Assembly: GCF_900302505.1 (NCBI RefSeq)
Contig: NZ_OMOJ01000006.1
Coordinates: 1-64,000 of the forward strand
Reading direction: 5' to 3'
DNA: 64,000 nucleotides
Source: Pseudoprimorskyibacter insulae
GTDB taxonomy: Bacteria > Pseudomonadota > Alphaproteobacteria > Rhodobacterales > Rhodobacteraceae
In this document: in pieces, positions 1-10,178 of the stretch
Numbering within the stretch: position 1 is the first letter of the stretch
Layout: each line of letters opens with the position of its first letter
The notes under the pieces: generated by a model
Databases searched by the model: none
Told to the model about the DNA's origin: nothing
What the model saw: the letters and a program-made list of their open reading frames with translations, nothing else
Position numbers and translations under genes: made by a program

Positions 1-182
<182 letters not shown>

Positions 183-193
183 AACCCGTCTTC

Positions 194-1154
<961 letters not shown>

Positions 1155-1161
1155 GGTTCCC

Positions 1162-2298
1162 GTGAAGGTCGTCGACATTCGCACCCATCTGCTCGAACAT
1201 CGGCTGGACACAGCCTTTGAAAGCGCCTCCATGCGGTTTGATCGCCGCGCCCATGTCTTGGTGGAGGTGATCTGCGATGACGGCACGGTCGGCTGGGGCG
1301 AATGCCTGGGCCCGGCCAAACCGAATGCTGCGATTGTTGAGGCCTATAAAGGGTTTATCATCGGTCAAAACCCGCTTGAGACCGAAAAGATCTGGGCGGT
1401 GTGCTACAACGCATTGCGCGATCAGGGGCAGCGGGGGCTGACGGTGACGGCCCTGTCAGGGATCGACATCGCGCTTTGGGATATCAAGGGTAAGGCCCTT
1501 GGCGTTCCGGTGTCGATGCTGCTTGGCGGGCGTTGGCGCGAAAAAGTGCAGGCCTATGCCACGGGCAGTTTCAAGCGCGACGGCGTTGACCGGGTTGAAG
1601 ACAACGCCAGCGAAATGGCGGGCCACGCTGCGGCGGGCTTTGACCGGATGAAGGTCAAGATTGGCTTCGGGGTCGAAGAAGACCTGCGGGTGATCCGCGC
1701 CGTCCGCGAAGCCATCGGGCCGGATCGCCGTTTGATGATCGACGCCAACCACGGCTACACCGTGGCCGAGGCGGTGACATTGGGCCAACGCGCGGCCGAG
1801 TACGACATTGACTGGTTCGAAGAACCGGTCGTGCCGGAACAGCTATCCGCCTATCGCGAGGTGCGCGCGCGTCAGCCGATCCCGGTCGCGGGGGGCGAGA
1901 CGTGGCACACCCGTTGGGGCTATCGCGAACCTTTGGAAACGCGTGCCGTTGACATCATCCAGCCCGATCTTTGCGGCGTTGGCGGGATTAGCGAAGCCAA
2001 GAAAATCGCCGATCTTGCAACGCTTTACGGTATCCGTCTGGTGCCGCACGTCTGGGGAACCGGCGTGCAAATCGCGGCAGCCTTGCAGTTCATGGCGGCC
2101 ATGGTGCCGGACCCTGTACGCAGCAATCCGGTTGAGCCGATCATGGAATTCGACCGCACGCACAACCCCTTCCGGCAGGCGGTGATTACCACGCCGATCG
2201 AACATGACAACGGCTGGGTGTCTATCCCGAACGCGCCGGGATTGGGCATTGAGATCAACCGCGATGCGCTGCGCGACTTCGCCATGAAAGAGGTGTGA
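1162..2298 (+). CDS. gci: D-galactarolactone cycloisomerase
   Basis: This 378-residue enolase-superfamily enzyme (mandelate racemase/muconate lactonizing group) opens galactaro- and glucaro-lactones to 5-dehydro-4-deoxy-D-glucarate, the substrate of kdgD. Catalytic residues expected for the family are present: K164 and K166 in the KVKIG motif, metal ligands D194, E220 and E246, and H296 in VPHVWGTG. Length and sequence closely resemble my recollection of Agrobacterium Gci. The GTG at 1162 is preferred over an ATG at 1120 because it has a GAGG Shine-Dalgarno at 1153-1156 and gives the family length; the longer form would overlap kdgD by 35 bases. Confidence 0.9.
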   Translation: MKVVDIRTHLLEHRLDTAFESASMRFDRRAHVLVEVICDDGTVGWGECLGPAKPNAAIVEAYKGFIIGQNPLETEKIWAVCYNALRDQGQRGLTVTALSGIDIALWDIKGKALGVPVSMLLGGRWREKVQAYATGSFKRDGVDRVEDNASEMAGHAAAGFDRMKVKIGFGVEEDLRVIRAVREAIGPDRRLMIDANHGYTVAEAVTLGQRAAEYDIDWFEEPVVPEQLSAYREVRARQPIPVAGGETWHTRWGYREPLETRAVDIIQPDLCGVGGISEAKKIADLATLYGIRLVPHVWGTGVQIAAALQFMAAMVPDPVRSNPVEPIMEFDRTHNPFRQAVITTPIEHDNGWVSIPNAPGLGIEINRDALRDFAMKEV

Positions 2299-2300
2299 TT

Positions 2301-3152
2301 GTGATTGATCGTAAACTCAGCGGTGACAAACCGTCGTTCCAATTGCCCAAGGGCACCATCGACACGCAGATGCACATGTATCTGGATGGCTATCCTGCGG
2401 TTGCGGGTGGTCCGGGTCTGCCACCTGCGCCGCTGCCGAGGCCGCAAATGTACCGTCAAGCGATGGGCTGGCTGGGAATTGACCGGGTGGTGATCACGCA
2501 AGGCAATGCGCATCAGGCTGACAATGATTGCCTACTAGCGTGCCTTGACGACATGGGCGATGCAGCGCGGGGTGTCGCGGTTATCACGCCTGAGACGCCC
2601 GATGCTGAGATTGAGCGCCTTGGCCAAGCGGGCGTTGTCGGCGCACGGATCATGGATCTGCCCGGCGGCGCGGTCGGACTGGGCCAGTTGGGAGAGATTG
2701 ACGCCATGGCTGCGAATGCAGGCTGGCTGATGGCGGTGCAGTTTGACGGCTCGGCCTTGCCCGAGCATGAGGCGAAGCTGACTGGCCTGAAATCCAAGTG
2801 GATTTTGGACCACCACGCCAAAATCTTTGCCGGTGCCACGCCCGCGCATGTGGACGTGATCAAGCGGCTTCTGGACACGGGCAACTGTTGGTTTAAGTTC
2901 GCCGGGTGCTATGAAAGCAGCAAAACGGGCGGGCCAGATTACGCCGACATCGCCGATGTTGCTCGCCAGATCGCGGCCTATGCGCCCGAGCGGATCATTT
3001 GGGGCACCAACTGGCCACACAATCAGGCGCAAAAGACCGAAGATTACCCCGATGACGCGGCGCTGATTGATACTGTTCTGTCGTGGTTCCCCGATGACGC
3101 GGCGCGTCAGATGGCCTTGGTCGAGACGCCGGAAAAACTGTTCAAATTCTGA
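2301..3152 (+). CDS. D-galactarolactone isomerase (amidohydrolase superfamily)
   Basis: This 283-residue amidohydrolase-2 type TIM barrel interconverts galactaro-1,5-lactone and 1,4-lactone, supplying gci. The N-terminus has DTQMHMYLDGYP where the metal-binding HxH of most amidohydrolases becomes QMH, as in the lactonase/isomerase branch. ILDHHAK near residue 164 and WGTNWPHN near residue 235 are family signatures. The gene overlaps or abuts the gci stop; GTG at 2301 has AGAGG at a good distance, whereas the alternative GTG at 2295 is too close to it. Agrobacterium carries gli beside gci, and this pair repeats that order. A hydrolytic lactonase is the main alternative. Confidence 0.8.
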   Translation: MIDRKLSGDKPSFQLPKGTIDTQMHMYLDGYPAVAGGPGLPPAPLPRPQMYRQAMGWLGIDRVVITQGNAHQADNDCLLACLDDMGDAARGVAVITPETPDAEIERLGQAGVVGARIMDLPGGAVGLGQLGEIDAMAANAGWLMAVQFDGSALPEHEAKLTGLKSKWILDHHAKIFAGATPAHVDVIKRLLDTGNCWFKFAGCYESSKTGGPDYADIADVARQIAAYAPERIIWGTNWPHNQAQKTEDYPDDAALIDTVLSWFPDDAARQMALVETPEKLFKF

Positions 3153-3160
3153 GGGATAAT

Positions 3161-4060
3161 ATGCGATTTCTGGCGATTGGCGAGGCCATGGTAGAGCTGT
3201 CAGTCGCACAAGATGGCAGCTATCAGCGCGGGTTTGCGGGCGACACGCTAAACACGGCTTGGTACGTGCGCGCGGCGCTTGGCGGCGGCGCCGGGTTCAT
3301 GACGTCCATCGGCCAAGATGCGCTGTCAGATCAGATGTTGGCGTTCATCGCCGGGGCGGGGATTGACACCGCCCGCATCCGCCGCCACCCGTCGCGCACC
3401 GTTGGGCTCTATATGATCTCGCTGAACAGCGGCGAAAGAAGCTTTTCCTATTGGCGCGATAGCTCGGCTGCACGCACTTTGGCAGATGACCGCGCGGGCC
3501 TTGCGGCGGCCCTGAGCGGGGCTGAAATGCTCTATTTTTCGGGGATCACGCTGGCCATTCTGGCGCCGGTGCGCAGGATGGCGTTGCTCGAGGCGTTGCA
3601 GACCTGCCGAAACGCCGGGGCGACTGTCGCGTTTGATCCCAACCTGCGCCCGCGCCTTTGGACCTGCACCGAGGAAATGGTTGAAACGATCAACATTGCT
3701 GCAGGCTATGCCGATATCATCTTGCCCAGCTTCGACGATGAGGCAGCGGCCTTTGGCGATCAGACCATCGAAGCCACGGCGCAGCGTTACGCCAGCGCCG
3801 GCGCGCGTGAGGTGATGGTTAAGAACGGCGGCGGGGCCATGTGCGTACTGTCGCAGGGCCAAGTGACCCATGTTCCCGCAATGGGCGCGGTGACGCCCGT
3901 GGATACGACGGGGGCAGGGGATAGCTTTAACGGGGGGTATCTGGCCGCGCGTCTGCAAGGCATCAGCCCGATTGACGCAGTGCGGGCAGGACATGAAACC
4001 GCCCGGCGCGTCGTGATGCATCCGGGCGGCTTGGTTCCAATGGAAACGTTGGTTGCCTGA
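3161..4060 (+). CDS. kdgK: 2-dehydro-3-deoxygluconokinase (PfkB family)
   Basis: This 299-residue ribokinase-family sugar kinase probably phosphorylates 2-keto-3-deoxygluconate (KDG) to KDPG for the Entner-Doudoroff aldolase. The C-terminal PfkB signature DTTGAGDSFNGGY carries the catalytic base D254 and the anion hole GAGD; the N-terminal region has the GDTLNTAWYVRAAL substrate-lid segment. It follows gli by 8 bases and is the last gene of this plus-strand run. The kduI-kduD pair that converges on it would produce KDG, which supports the substrate. A fructokinase-like specificity cannot be excluded. Confidence 0.82.
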   Translation: MRFLAIGEAMVELSVAQDGSYQRGFAGDTLNTAWYVRAALGGGAGFMTSIGQDALSDQMLAFIAGAGIDTARIRRHPSRTVGLYMISLNSGERSFSYWRDSSAARTLADDRAGLAAALSGAEMLYFSGITLAILAPVRRMALLEALQTCRNAGATVAFDPNLRPRLWTCTEEMVETINIAAGYADIILPSFDDEAAAFGDQTIEATAQRYASAGAREVMVKNGGGAMCVLSQGQVTHVPAMGAVTPVDTTGAGDSFNGGYLAARLQGISPIDAVRAGHETARRVVMHPGGLVPMETLVA

Positions 4061-4067
4061 CAGGCCC

Positions 4068-4808
4068 TTACCGGGCCAGCCAGCCTCCATCGACATTCAG
4101 CACAGCGCCGTGAACATAGTTCGACGCAGGGGCCGCAAGATAGACAGCCGTATCGGCGATATCTTCAGGATCGCCCCAACGGCCTGCTGGAATACGCTCT
4201 AGGATCGCCTGATTGCGGGCCGGGTCATTGCGCAGCGCCTCGGTGTTGTTGGTCGAGATGTAACCCGGCGCAATTGCGTTCACGTTAATGCCCTTGGCCG
4301 CCCATTCATTGGCCAGCAGCTTGGTCAGACCGGCAACCGCGTGTTTGGACGCGGTATAGGACGGCACGCGAATGCCCCCTTGGAACGACAGCAGCGACGC
4401 AATGTTGACGATCTTGCCGGGCTTTCCTTGGGCCAGCAGCTCTTTGGCGAAGGCTTGGCAAGTGAAGAAAAGCGCCTTGGCGTTCACGTCCATCACCGCG
4501 TCCCAGTCGGCTTCGGAAAAGTCTGTGGCGTCGTCGCGGCGGATGATACCGGCGTTGTTGACCAGAATGTCATAGCCCGCACCGGCGAAGGTGTCCTTGG
4601 CAGCCATCGGGTCCGCAAAATCGAGCAATAGCCCGTCGCCTTTGCCCCCAGCCGCAGAAATCGCGGCCAGGGTTTCATCACAGCTTCGGCGGCCAGCGCA
4701 GGTGACCGATGCGCCCGCCGTGGCCAGCGCCACGGCAATCGCCTGACCGATCCCCGTGTTCGCGCCAGTGACCAGCGCCTTGCGTCCGTCTAGGGAAAAC
4801 CGGCTCAT
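4068..4808 (-). CDS. kduD: 2-dehydro-3-deoxy-D-gluconate 5-dehydrogenase
   Basis: This 246-residue short-chain dehydrogenase/reductase reduces 3-deoxy-D-glycero-2,5-hexodiulosonate to KDG. The cofactor motif TGANTGIG begins near residue 14, NNAG is near 84, and the catalytic residues are S138, Y151 and K155 (SYTASK). The C-terminal NVDGGWLAR is typical of KduD. The start overlaps the kduI stop by 4 bases (ATGA), so the two are translationally coupled on the minus strand. Its stop lies 7 bases from the converging kdgK stop. The kduI partner makes the KduD assignment stronger than a generic SDR call. Confidence 0.9.
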   Translation of the reverse strand: MSRFSLDGRKALVTGANTGIGQAIAVALATAGASVTCAGRRSCDETLAAISAAGGKGDGLLLDFADPMAAKDTFAGAGYDILVNNAGIIRRDDATDFSEADWDAVMDVNAKALFFTCQAFAKELLAQGKPGKIVNIASLLSFQGGIRVPSYTASKHAVAGLTKLLANEWAAKGINVNAIAPGYISTNNTEALRNDPARNQAILERIPAGRWGDPEDIADTAVYLAAPASNYVHGAVLNVDGGWLAR

Positions 4809-5629
4809 TTCAGGTCTTTCGGCTGGATGAAGTCCATGTCGGTGTAATCGACATTGTCACCGGCCATCGCCCAGATGAAGGTGTATTTGCCGATGCCCGC
4901 GCCCGAATGCACCGACCAGGTCGGGGAAATGGCGGCTTCTTCGTTGCTGATAAAGATGTGGCGGGTTTCTTGCGGCTCGCCCATCAGGTGCAAAACGCGG
5001 CTTTCGGCGTCCATGCCCCAATACAGATAGGCCTCCATGCGGCGGTCATGCACGTGGCTGGGGATCGTGTTCCAGACCGACCCTTCTTCGAGCGAGGTGT
5101 AGCCCAATACCAGCTGGCAGCTTTCCATCACTTGCGGGTGGATGAACTGTTTGATGGTGCGCTTGTTCGACGTCTCTGCCGCGCCCATCTTTACCTCGAC
5201 GCAATCGGCCACGGTGATCAGCTTGTTCGGCAGCGCTTTGTGCGCCGGGGCCGAGGTGATGTAGAACCGGCCTTCGCCCGAAAAGGTCACTGCGCCTGCG
5301 CCCATGCCAAGGTACAGAACGTCGCCTTGGTTCATCGCATAGGTTTCGCCGCCCGCCTCAACCGTGCCAGCGGCACCGATGTTCACAATGCCCATTTCCC
5401 TGCGGTCCAGGAAGGACGGGGTTTTGGTTTCTTCGACCTTGTCCAGCGTCAGGCTGCCGCCTGCGGGCACAGCGCCGCCAAGGGTGAAGCGGTCATAATG
5501 CGTGTAGATCAAACGGATCTGACCGTCCTGAAACAGGCCTTCGCCAAGGAAGTTGGCGCGCAGGGCATCGGTGTCCATCTGCTTGGCGTGTTCGGGGTGA
5601 ATGGCGTGGCGCGTTTCGACTGTAAGCAT
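4805..5629 (-). CDS. kduI: 5-dehydro-4-deoxy-D-glucuronate isomerase
   Basis: This 274-residue cupin-fold zinc isomerase converts 5-keto-4-deoxyuronate, the spontaneous product of unsaturated uronates released by polysaccharide lyases, to 3-deoxy-D-glycero-2,5-hexodiulosonate. The zinc ligands H192, H194, E199 and H241 are all present, with SHVHDRRMEAY around the first three; they correspond to H196, H198, E203 and H245 of the E. coli enzyme with a constant offset of four. It heads the kduI-kduD minus-strand operon. Operator-like half sites lie 55-80 bases upstream. Confidence 0.95.
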   Translation of the reverse strand: MLTVETRHAIHPEHAKQMDTDALRANFLGEGLFQDGQIRLIYTHYDRFTLGGAVPAGGSLTLDKVEETKTPSFLDRREMGIVNIGAAGTVEAGGETYAMNQGDVLYLGMGAGAVTFSGEGRFYITSAPAHKALPNKLITVADCVEVKMGAAETSNKRTIKQFIHPQVMESCQLVLGYTSLEEGSVWNTIPSHVHDRRMEAYLYWGMDAESRVLHLMGEPQETRHIFISNEEAAISPTWSVHSGAGIGKYTFIWAMAGDNVDYTDMDFIQPKDLK

Positions 5630-5684
5630 GGAATCCTCGGTTGTTCAGGCCAGTGGGCGCAAGACGCGACCCGCTGGCGGATTA

Positions 5685-5710
5685 ATCATACAACTTAGGA
5701 TTGGTTGTCA
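5685..5710 (-). promoter_or_regulatory. Candidate GntR operator before kduI
   Basis: On the minus strand, the complement of 5685-5693 reads TTGTATGAT, which matches the first part of the TTGTATGACAA motif found before gntR. TTGTCA at 5705-5710 on the plus strand is another partial half site. The region lies between the kduI start and the end of the gntR gene, where the kduID promoter must be. The match is weaker than at the other two sites. Confidence 0.4.
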
Positions 5711-5754
5711 CATCAATGACCGACTGTCAATTGTTAAGCCAAAAATCTAGGATA

Positions 5755-6465
5755 CTAGGATCTCAAGAGAGTGCGATACCGCGTTTGGCTGCCCTTTAGG
5801 TGCTTGCGCATCGCCGCCCGCGCACGTTGTTCGTCGCCGTCGAGAATCGCATTCACGATGTCTTCATGCTCTTGCGTCAGCATCGCTTGGTAGCCGTCGG
5901 GCAGGGTCGGGTTGTCGCCTTTCAGCACGCGGCGGGGAATGACTTGGGTGCCCATCATCCGCAGGAATTCGCCAAAGCGCGGGTTGTTGGTGGCGTCCGC
6001 TACGGCCAAATGCAGTTCGAAATCGGCCTCGGCGTTCATCTCGATCCCGCCAGCGGCGGCAAAGCGGTTCAGTTCTTCCATCGCTTTGATGATACGCTCT
6101 TCTTGGCTGGGGGACCGGCGCTGCGCGGCCAGTCCGGCGGCCTCCACCTCAACGGCGGTGCGCAGTTCCAGCATCTCAATCATCGTCGATAGGCGTTCGG
6201 TGTCGACATTGCGGAACGCGGCCATCGGGTCGGGCTTGGGTTCGATGACAAAAACGCCCGCGCCCCGCTGCGGATCAACCAGACCGTCGGCGCGTAGGGC
6301 GGCCACGGCTTCGCGGACCACTGTGCGCGATACGCCATATTCCTCGGTCAAACGCGCCTCACTTGGCAGGCGGTCACCGGGCTTGTACTGGCCCGATGTG
6401 ATCTGAGCCTTCAGGTTGTCGCGGACTTCCACGACCAGAGTTTTGCGTTTCGGGGCGACTGTCAT
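5755..6465 (-). CDS. GntR family regulator, FadR/FCD subfamily, of the uronate cluster
   Basis: The protein has 236 residues from the ATG at 6465. Residues about 10-75 form the GntR winged helix, with GQYKPGDRLPSEARLTEEYG and SRTVVREAVAALRADGLV as its core; residues about 95-225 are an FCD effector domain with metal-ligand-like E, H and N residues (for example ELHLAVADATNNPRF). It is read in the same direction as, and upstream of, kduI-kduD. An internal start was chosen because an earlier ATG at 6522 would add 19 residues before the first helix. The likely effector is a uronate pathway intermediate, and TTGTATGACAA sites in the cluster are candidate operators. Confidence 0.85.
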   Translation of the reverse strand: MTVAPKRKTLVVEVRDNLKAQITSGQYKPGDRLPSEARLTEEYGVSRTVVREAVAALRADGLVDPQRGAGVFVIEPKPDPMAAFRNVDTERLSTMIEMLELRTAVEVEAAGLAAQRRSPSQEERIIKAMEELNRFAAAGGIEMNAEADFELHLAVADATNNPRFGEFLRMMGTQVIPRRVLKGDNPTLPDGYQAMLTQEHEDIVNAILDGDEQRARAAMRKHLKGSQTRYRTLLRS

Positions 6466-6593
6466 CGGTCTGCTCTTTTTCTTTATTGCGGTGTGTCGGT
6501 CGCAAACCCATTTTTGCGGCAAACTAACACCTTAGGAAACGGAATGGCCCGCTTGCACGAAGGTGCGTTTGCAACAGTTTGGCTGATTTTAGG

Positions 6594-6604
6594 TTGTATG
6601 ACAA
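6594..6604. promoter_or_regulatory. TTGTATGACAA operator-like site upstream of gntR
   Basis: TTGT-ATG-ACAA is an interrupted palindrome fitting the FadR-subfamily pattern TNGTNNNACNA. It lies about 130 bases upstream of the gntR start, so it may serve autoregulation. The near-identical sequence occurs before kdgD (224-234) and a weaker copy before kduI. Confidence 0.5.
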
Positions 6605-6657
6605 GTTGCGCTAGGTCCTGAATTGCAGAACCTCGGTCGTTTCACTTGAAAGGGAAG

Positions 6658-6734
<77 letters not shown>

Positions 6735-6838
6735 AATCCGTGTGGGCGGTGTGTATGGAAGCGGGCAGGTGGCGTCAAGCCGGAAATCGCAAAAATTTTC
6801 GGGGGAAAGGGCGATTTTCCGTCGCCCCCTTGGTCCGG

Positions 6839-8146
6839 TTATTTGACGATGGTTTCGTTCTCGACGAACATGTTTTTCCAAGCCCGATCCACCAGTTCAG
6901 GTGTCATTTTATAGGGCAGGCCTTCAAAGTCGCAGACCGCGATCATCTGGTCGATCAGGAACACCGGTTGATAGTTGGCATAGACGTTGTTGATCGTAGG
7001 GTACTTGTTCTTGATCAGGTGAACGAGGCTGGCCTCATCCAGTTGCAGTTTCTTTTTCCGGGCGACCAGAGCGAAGATTTTCAAGAAGTTTTCTTGGTTC
7101 GGCCCGTCGATCTTGATCTTAAAGAAGATCCGGCGCAGCGCCGCTTGGTCGAAGATTTCGTTGGGGTGGAAGTTGGTTGAGAAAATCACCAATGTGTCGA
7201 AGGGCACTTCGAATTTCTCGCCTGATTGCAGCGCTAGGATGTCGCGGCCTTCTTCCAGCGGAACAATCCAACGGTTCACCAGCGCCTGCGGCGGTTCGGC
7301 CTGACGTCCAAGGTCATCGACGATGAAAATCCCGCCAGATGACTTCATCTGCAAAGGCGCTTGATAGGTGCGGGCGGTGGGGTTGTAGACCAGATCCAGC
7401 ATCGATAGCGACAGCTCGCCGCCGGTAATCACGGTCGGGCGGTTGCACAGCACATAGCGGTTGTCGAACCGGGCCTTGCGGCGCAGCTGCGTCGCCTCGC
7501 CTTCGTCGCTTTCGGCGGCGGTATGAACGATCGGGTCGTAGACAGTGATGACCTGTCCGGAATATTCGACTGCGCGGGGCACATAGATCCTATCGCCCAT
7601 CGCATCGCGAATCCCGTTCGAGATCGAGGATTTCCCGTTGCCCGGCGGGCCATACATCAGGATCGACCGGCCTGCGCCAACGGCGGGGCCAAGGTTGTCC
7701 AGCAGATCATCGGGCAGGATCAAATGCCCCATTGCCGAGGTCAATTGTTCGCGCGAAATGCGGATATTGCGGATGGACTGGCGTTTGACCTGAAGGCGGA
7801 AGGCATCCAGTGGGACGGGCATCGCGCCGAAATATTCCGACTGCGACAGGGCGTCCAATGCACGTGCACGGCCCCCATCGGTCAGCTGATAGCCCATTTC
7901 CGACGATCCGGTTGCACCGGTGCTGCCGGTTGCTTCCATCAGGGCCTGACCGCGCGCCATATCCACCAGCTCTTGCACCACCGGGACCGGCAGGCACACA
8001 GCGGCGGCAAGGCGGCTGACGCGGGTGATATTGCGGCGGAACACGGTCTTGAGCAGGATATCCCGCATCATCACCATGGGCAGCCCCACGTCCTGAAGGG
8101 TGCGAGGCGGCGGGGGAATCATGACTCGTGAAGACTGGATATTCAT
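6839..8146 (-). CDS. AAA+ ATPase at the distal end of the tad locus
   Basis: This 435-residue protein (start MNIQSSRVMIPPPP at 8146) has a Walker A GPPGNGKS at residues 166-173, a Walker B FIVDDLGR at 274-281 and an arginine-finger-like ALRRIFF later on. The N-terminal 150 residues contain a winged-helix-like segment (LPVPVVQELVDMARGQAL). The family recurs beside Flp pilus genes in roseobacters, but its function is not established; an AAA+ remodelling or regulatory role is an inference. It is the last gene of the minus-strand tad run, 84 bases after the prepilin peptidase. An ATG at 8200 would overlap no known domain and was not used. Confidence 0.75.
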   Translation of the reverse strand: MNIQSSRVMIPPPPRTLQDVGLPMVMMRDILLKTVFRRNITRVSRLAAAVCLPVPVVQELVDMARGQALMEATGSTGATGSSEMGYQLTDGGRARALDALSQSEYFGAMPVPLDAFRLQVKRQSIRNIRISREQLTSAMGHLILPDDLLDNLGPAVGAGRSILMYGPPGNGKSSISNGIRDAMGDRIYVPRAVEYSGQVITVYDPIVHTAAESDEGEATQLRRKARFDNRYVLCNRPTVITGGELSLSMLDLVYNPTARTYQAPLQMKSSGGIFIVDDLGRQAEPPQALVNRWIVPLEEGRDILALQSGEKFEVPFDTLVIFSTNFHPNEIFDQAALRRIFFKIKIDGPNQENFLKIFALVARKKKLQLDEASLVHLIKNKYPTINNVYANYQPVFLIDQMIAVCDFEGLPYKMTPELVDRAWKNMFVENETIVK

Positions 8147-8230
8147 ACTAAGGCCCGAAATTGATTTGCCCGCCACAAGACAAAACCTTTGTGGCAACAC
8201 AGCGTCGGTCAGGCGGAATTCGTGGGATAC

Positions 8231-8716
8231 TTATGCGGTGCCCAGCACCAGATACAGGCACAGCGTCGCGGCCAAGGCAAAGCCCATGGGAAACTTGGAC
8301 CCCATGCGCCAGCTTTTCCAATCCGGGGCCAGATTGCGCAGGGGCGTGACCATGGCAATCCGGTGCGTGGCGAATGCCCCCAGCAGGCAGGCGCAGAACA
8401 GCAGCATGACCAAGGTCAGGTCGGCCAGCGCAACAAACGGCGCGGCGGCGGCAATGAACTTGGCATCGCCCGCGCCCATGGCCCCGCTGGCGTTCAGCAA
8501 GATCCCAAACAGCAAGGCGACGGCGAAATGGGCATAGCGCCAAACATATTCGTCCCATGGCAGGACCAGCGGCCCGATCACGACGAATACCGCCAGTAGC
8601 GCCAAAACCGCCGGGTTGGGAATGCGCATGGCGCGCAGGTCCGAATAGGCAACAAATAGGCCGATGGGCAGGACGAATGGTAGAAACCAAAGCGTCGGGG
8701 TCATTGTAATGGCCAT
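8231..8716 (-). CDS. cpaA: Prepilin peptidase of the Flp pilus (CpaA/TadV)
   Basis: This 161-residue, four-to-five-helix membrane protein is an A24 aspartyl peptidase that cuts the Flp prepilin leader after glycine. The two catalytic aspartates lie in YSDLRAMRIPN (near residue 25) and in the GxGD motif GAGDAKF (near residue 80). The short form without the methyltransferase domain is typical of tad loci. Its start is 5 bases before the preceding TPR gene's stop. A second ATG four codons in (8704) is possible. Confidence 0.9.
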   Translation of the reverse strand: MAITMTPTLWFLPFVLPIGLFVAYSDLRAMRIPNPAVLALLAVFVVIGPLVLPWDEYVWRYAHFAVALLFGILLNASGAMGAGDAKFIAAAAPFVALADLTLVMLLFCACLLGAFATHRIAMVTPLRNLAPDWKSWRMGSKFPMGFALAATLCLYLVLGTA

Positions 8717-8720
8717 CGGA

Positions 8721-9578
8721 TCAGTTCGTTACGTTCTGTTCCAGCGCCTTCAGGCTGCGCGAGGCTTCTTCGAAGTGCTGCGGATGGGTGTCGATCGCTT
8801 CGCGGAACAGGGCCTTGCCCATTTCCACATCGCCGCGCTTGATCGCCGCCAGACCTGCGGTGTGCAGAAGTTGTGCCCGTTCGGTTTGGGTCATCGGCAG
8901 GACAGGCACGGTGTAGATGCCCTGTGCGCCACGTGCCAGAACAAGGTTGTTCTTGGCTGTGAACAGGCTTTCGTCTTGGCGGATGGCTTGGGTGAACAGG
9001 CTTTCGGCACCTTTGAAATCACCGCGCGTCAGCTTGGAATAGCCCCAGTTGTTCAACGTGGTGGCCGGTGTCGTCGTCAGACCGATGGCCGTTTCATAGA
9101 AGGCGTCGGCCTTTTTCCAGTCTTCTTTGCTATCGGCGATCATCGCCTCAAGGCGGTAGCGTTTGAATGTCTCATGGGTCGGCGGAATGCCGTTCAGCGC
9201 CTCGGCGGCACGGTCCCATTGACCTGCGCGGATCAGCGCATCGGCCAGTTCGACACGGTCGTCATTGGTGGCGTCTTTGTGGTTTGTGACTTTGGTCCAA
9301 GCGGTCACCGCCTCGGCCGGGCGTTTGGCCCGGATCAGCGAAATGCCCAGCCCGCGCATCAGGTCGATGCGACCGGGATCGTTTGCCAGCGCACGTTGGA
9401 AATAGCGGACCGCTTCGTTTGGATCGGCCACCGTCAACATCACGTCATTGAGGTTGGTTTCATCGACGACATTTACATCCTTGATCTTACGATCAACGTT
9501 GTTGTCGCGCATACGGTCGCATCCGGCCACCGTGACCAGAAGTGCAACGCCCAACGGGACGATAAAGAGGTGGCGCAT
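8721..9578 (-). CDS. Tetratricopeptide-repeat lipoprotein of the tad locus
   Basis: This 285-residue protein begins with a hydrophobic signal ending in the lipobox VTVAGC (Cys20), so it is probably anchored to a membrane. The rest is TPR-like helical repeats, for example AVRYFQRALANDPGRIDLM and TLNNWGYSKLTRGDFKGAE. It follows tadD by 27 bases. TadD-type lipoproteins act as pilotins or assembly factors for the secretin; whether this second TPR protein shares that role is inferred from position. Confidence 0.75.
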   Translation of the reverse strand: MRHLFIVPLGVALLVTVAGCDRMRDNNVDRKIKDVNVVDETNLNDVMLTVADPNEAVRYFQRALANDPGRIDLMRGLGISLIRAKRPAEAVTAWTKVTNHKDATNDDRVELADALIRAGQWDRAAEALNGIPPTHETFKRYRLEAMIADSKEDWKKADAFYETAIGLTTTPATTLNNWGYSKLTRGDFKGAESLFTQAIRQDESLFTAKNNLVLARGAQGIYTVPVLPMTQTERAQLLHTAGLAAIKRGDVEMGKALFREAIDTHPQHFEEASRSLKALEQNVTN

Positions 9579-9605
9579 TTGGTGCGTCCTTGTGCTGCTC
9601 TGCCT

Positions 9606-10178
9606 TTATGGCTCGTTGCTAAGCAGGAAATTCCCGCTGCCTCTCCGCACGAGCTTGTAATCTTGTTCTTGATCTTCACCATAACTGGTTTGATCCATTT
9701 TTTCGAGTGCTAGTCGCAGATTATCACGAATTGAGTCAGATTTGCCATTGTCCAGCGCATAGGCGCGCTTGAACATCTGTTCGGCTTCTGCGGTTTTACC
9801 GGTTTCCATCAACACAACGCCAAGGTTGTTCCAGGTTTCCGGCCATGTCGGTTCGGCCTTTACGGCGCGGCGCAGCAGCTTTTCAGCTTGGTTCAGGCGG
9901 CCAAGGCCAATATTGGCCGCGCCAAGCGCGCTGAGCACTTCGCCCGTCAGCCCGTGTTCGCCAGCGGCGCGGGTAAACGCCTCAAGCGCCAGTTCGTGCT
10001 GGCCCGCCGCCATGAGCCGATGCCCCACGACCAACCCATCCACGGTATCACCGCGCGGATCGACCGAAGGCGCATAGATCTGGTCCTTCTGACGCCCAAA
10101 GCCGCCCGAGGAACAGGCGGCCAAAAGCGCAAGGATCAGCATTGCGGTTAGTGGTTTATTCTTCGACGCCGACTTCAC
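9606..10178 (-). CDS. tadD: TadD-like TPR lipoprotein
   Basis: This 190-residue protein has a signal peptide ending in the lipobox LLAACSSGG and about three TPR units (for example PTWPETWNNLGVVLMETGKT). TadD proteins are outer-membrane lipoproteins needed for Flp pilus secretin assembly. The start lies inside the end of tadC, overlapping by 23 bases, which suggests translational coupling. A shorter start at the internal methionine (10142) would still keep the lipobox. Confidence 0.8.
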   Translation of the reverse strand: MKSASKNKPLTAMLILALLAACSSGGFGRQKDQIYAPSVDPRGDTVDGLVVGHRLMAAGQHELALEAFTRAAGEHGLTGEVLSALGAANIGLGRLNQAEKLLRRAVKAEPTWPETWNNLGVVLMETGKTAEAEQMFKRAYALDNGKSDSIRDNLRLALEKMDQTSYGEDQEQDYKLVRRGSGNFLLSNEP

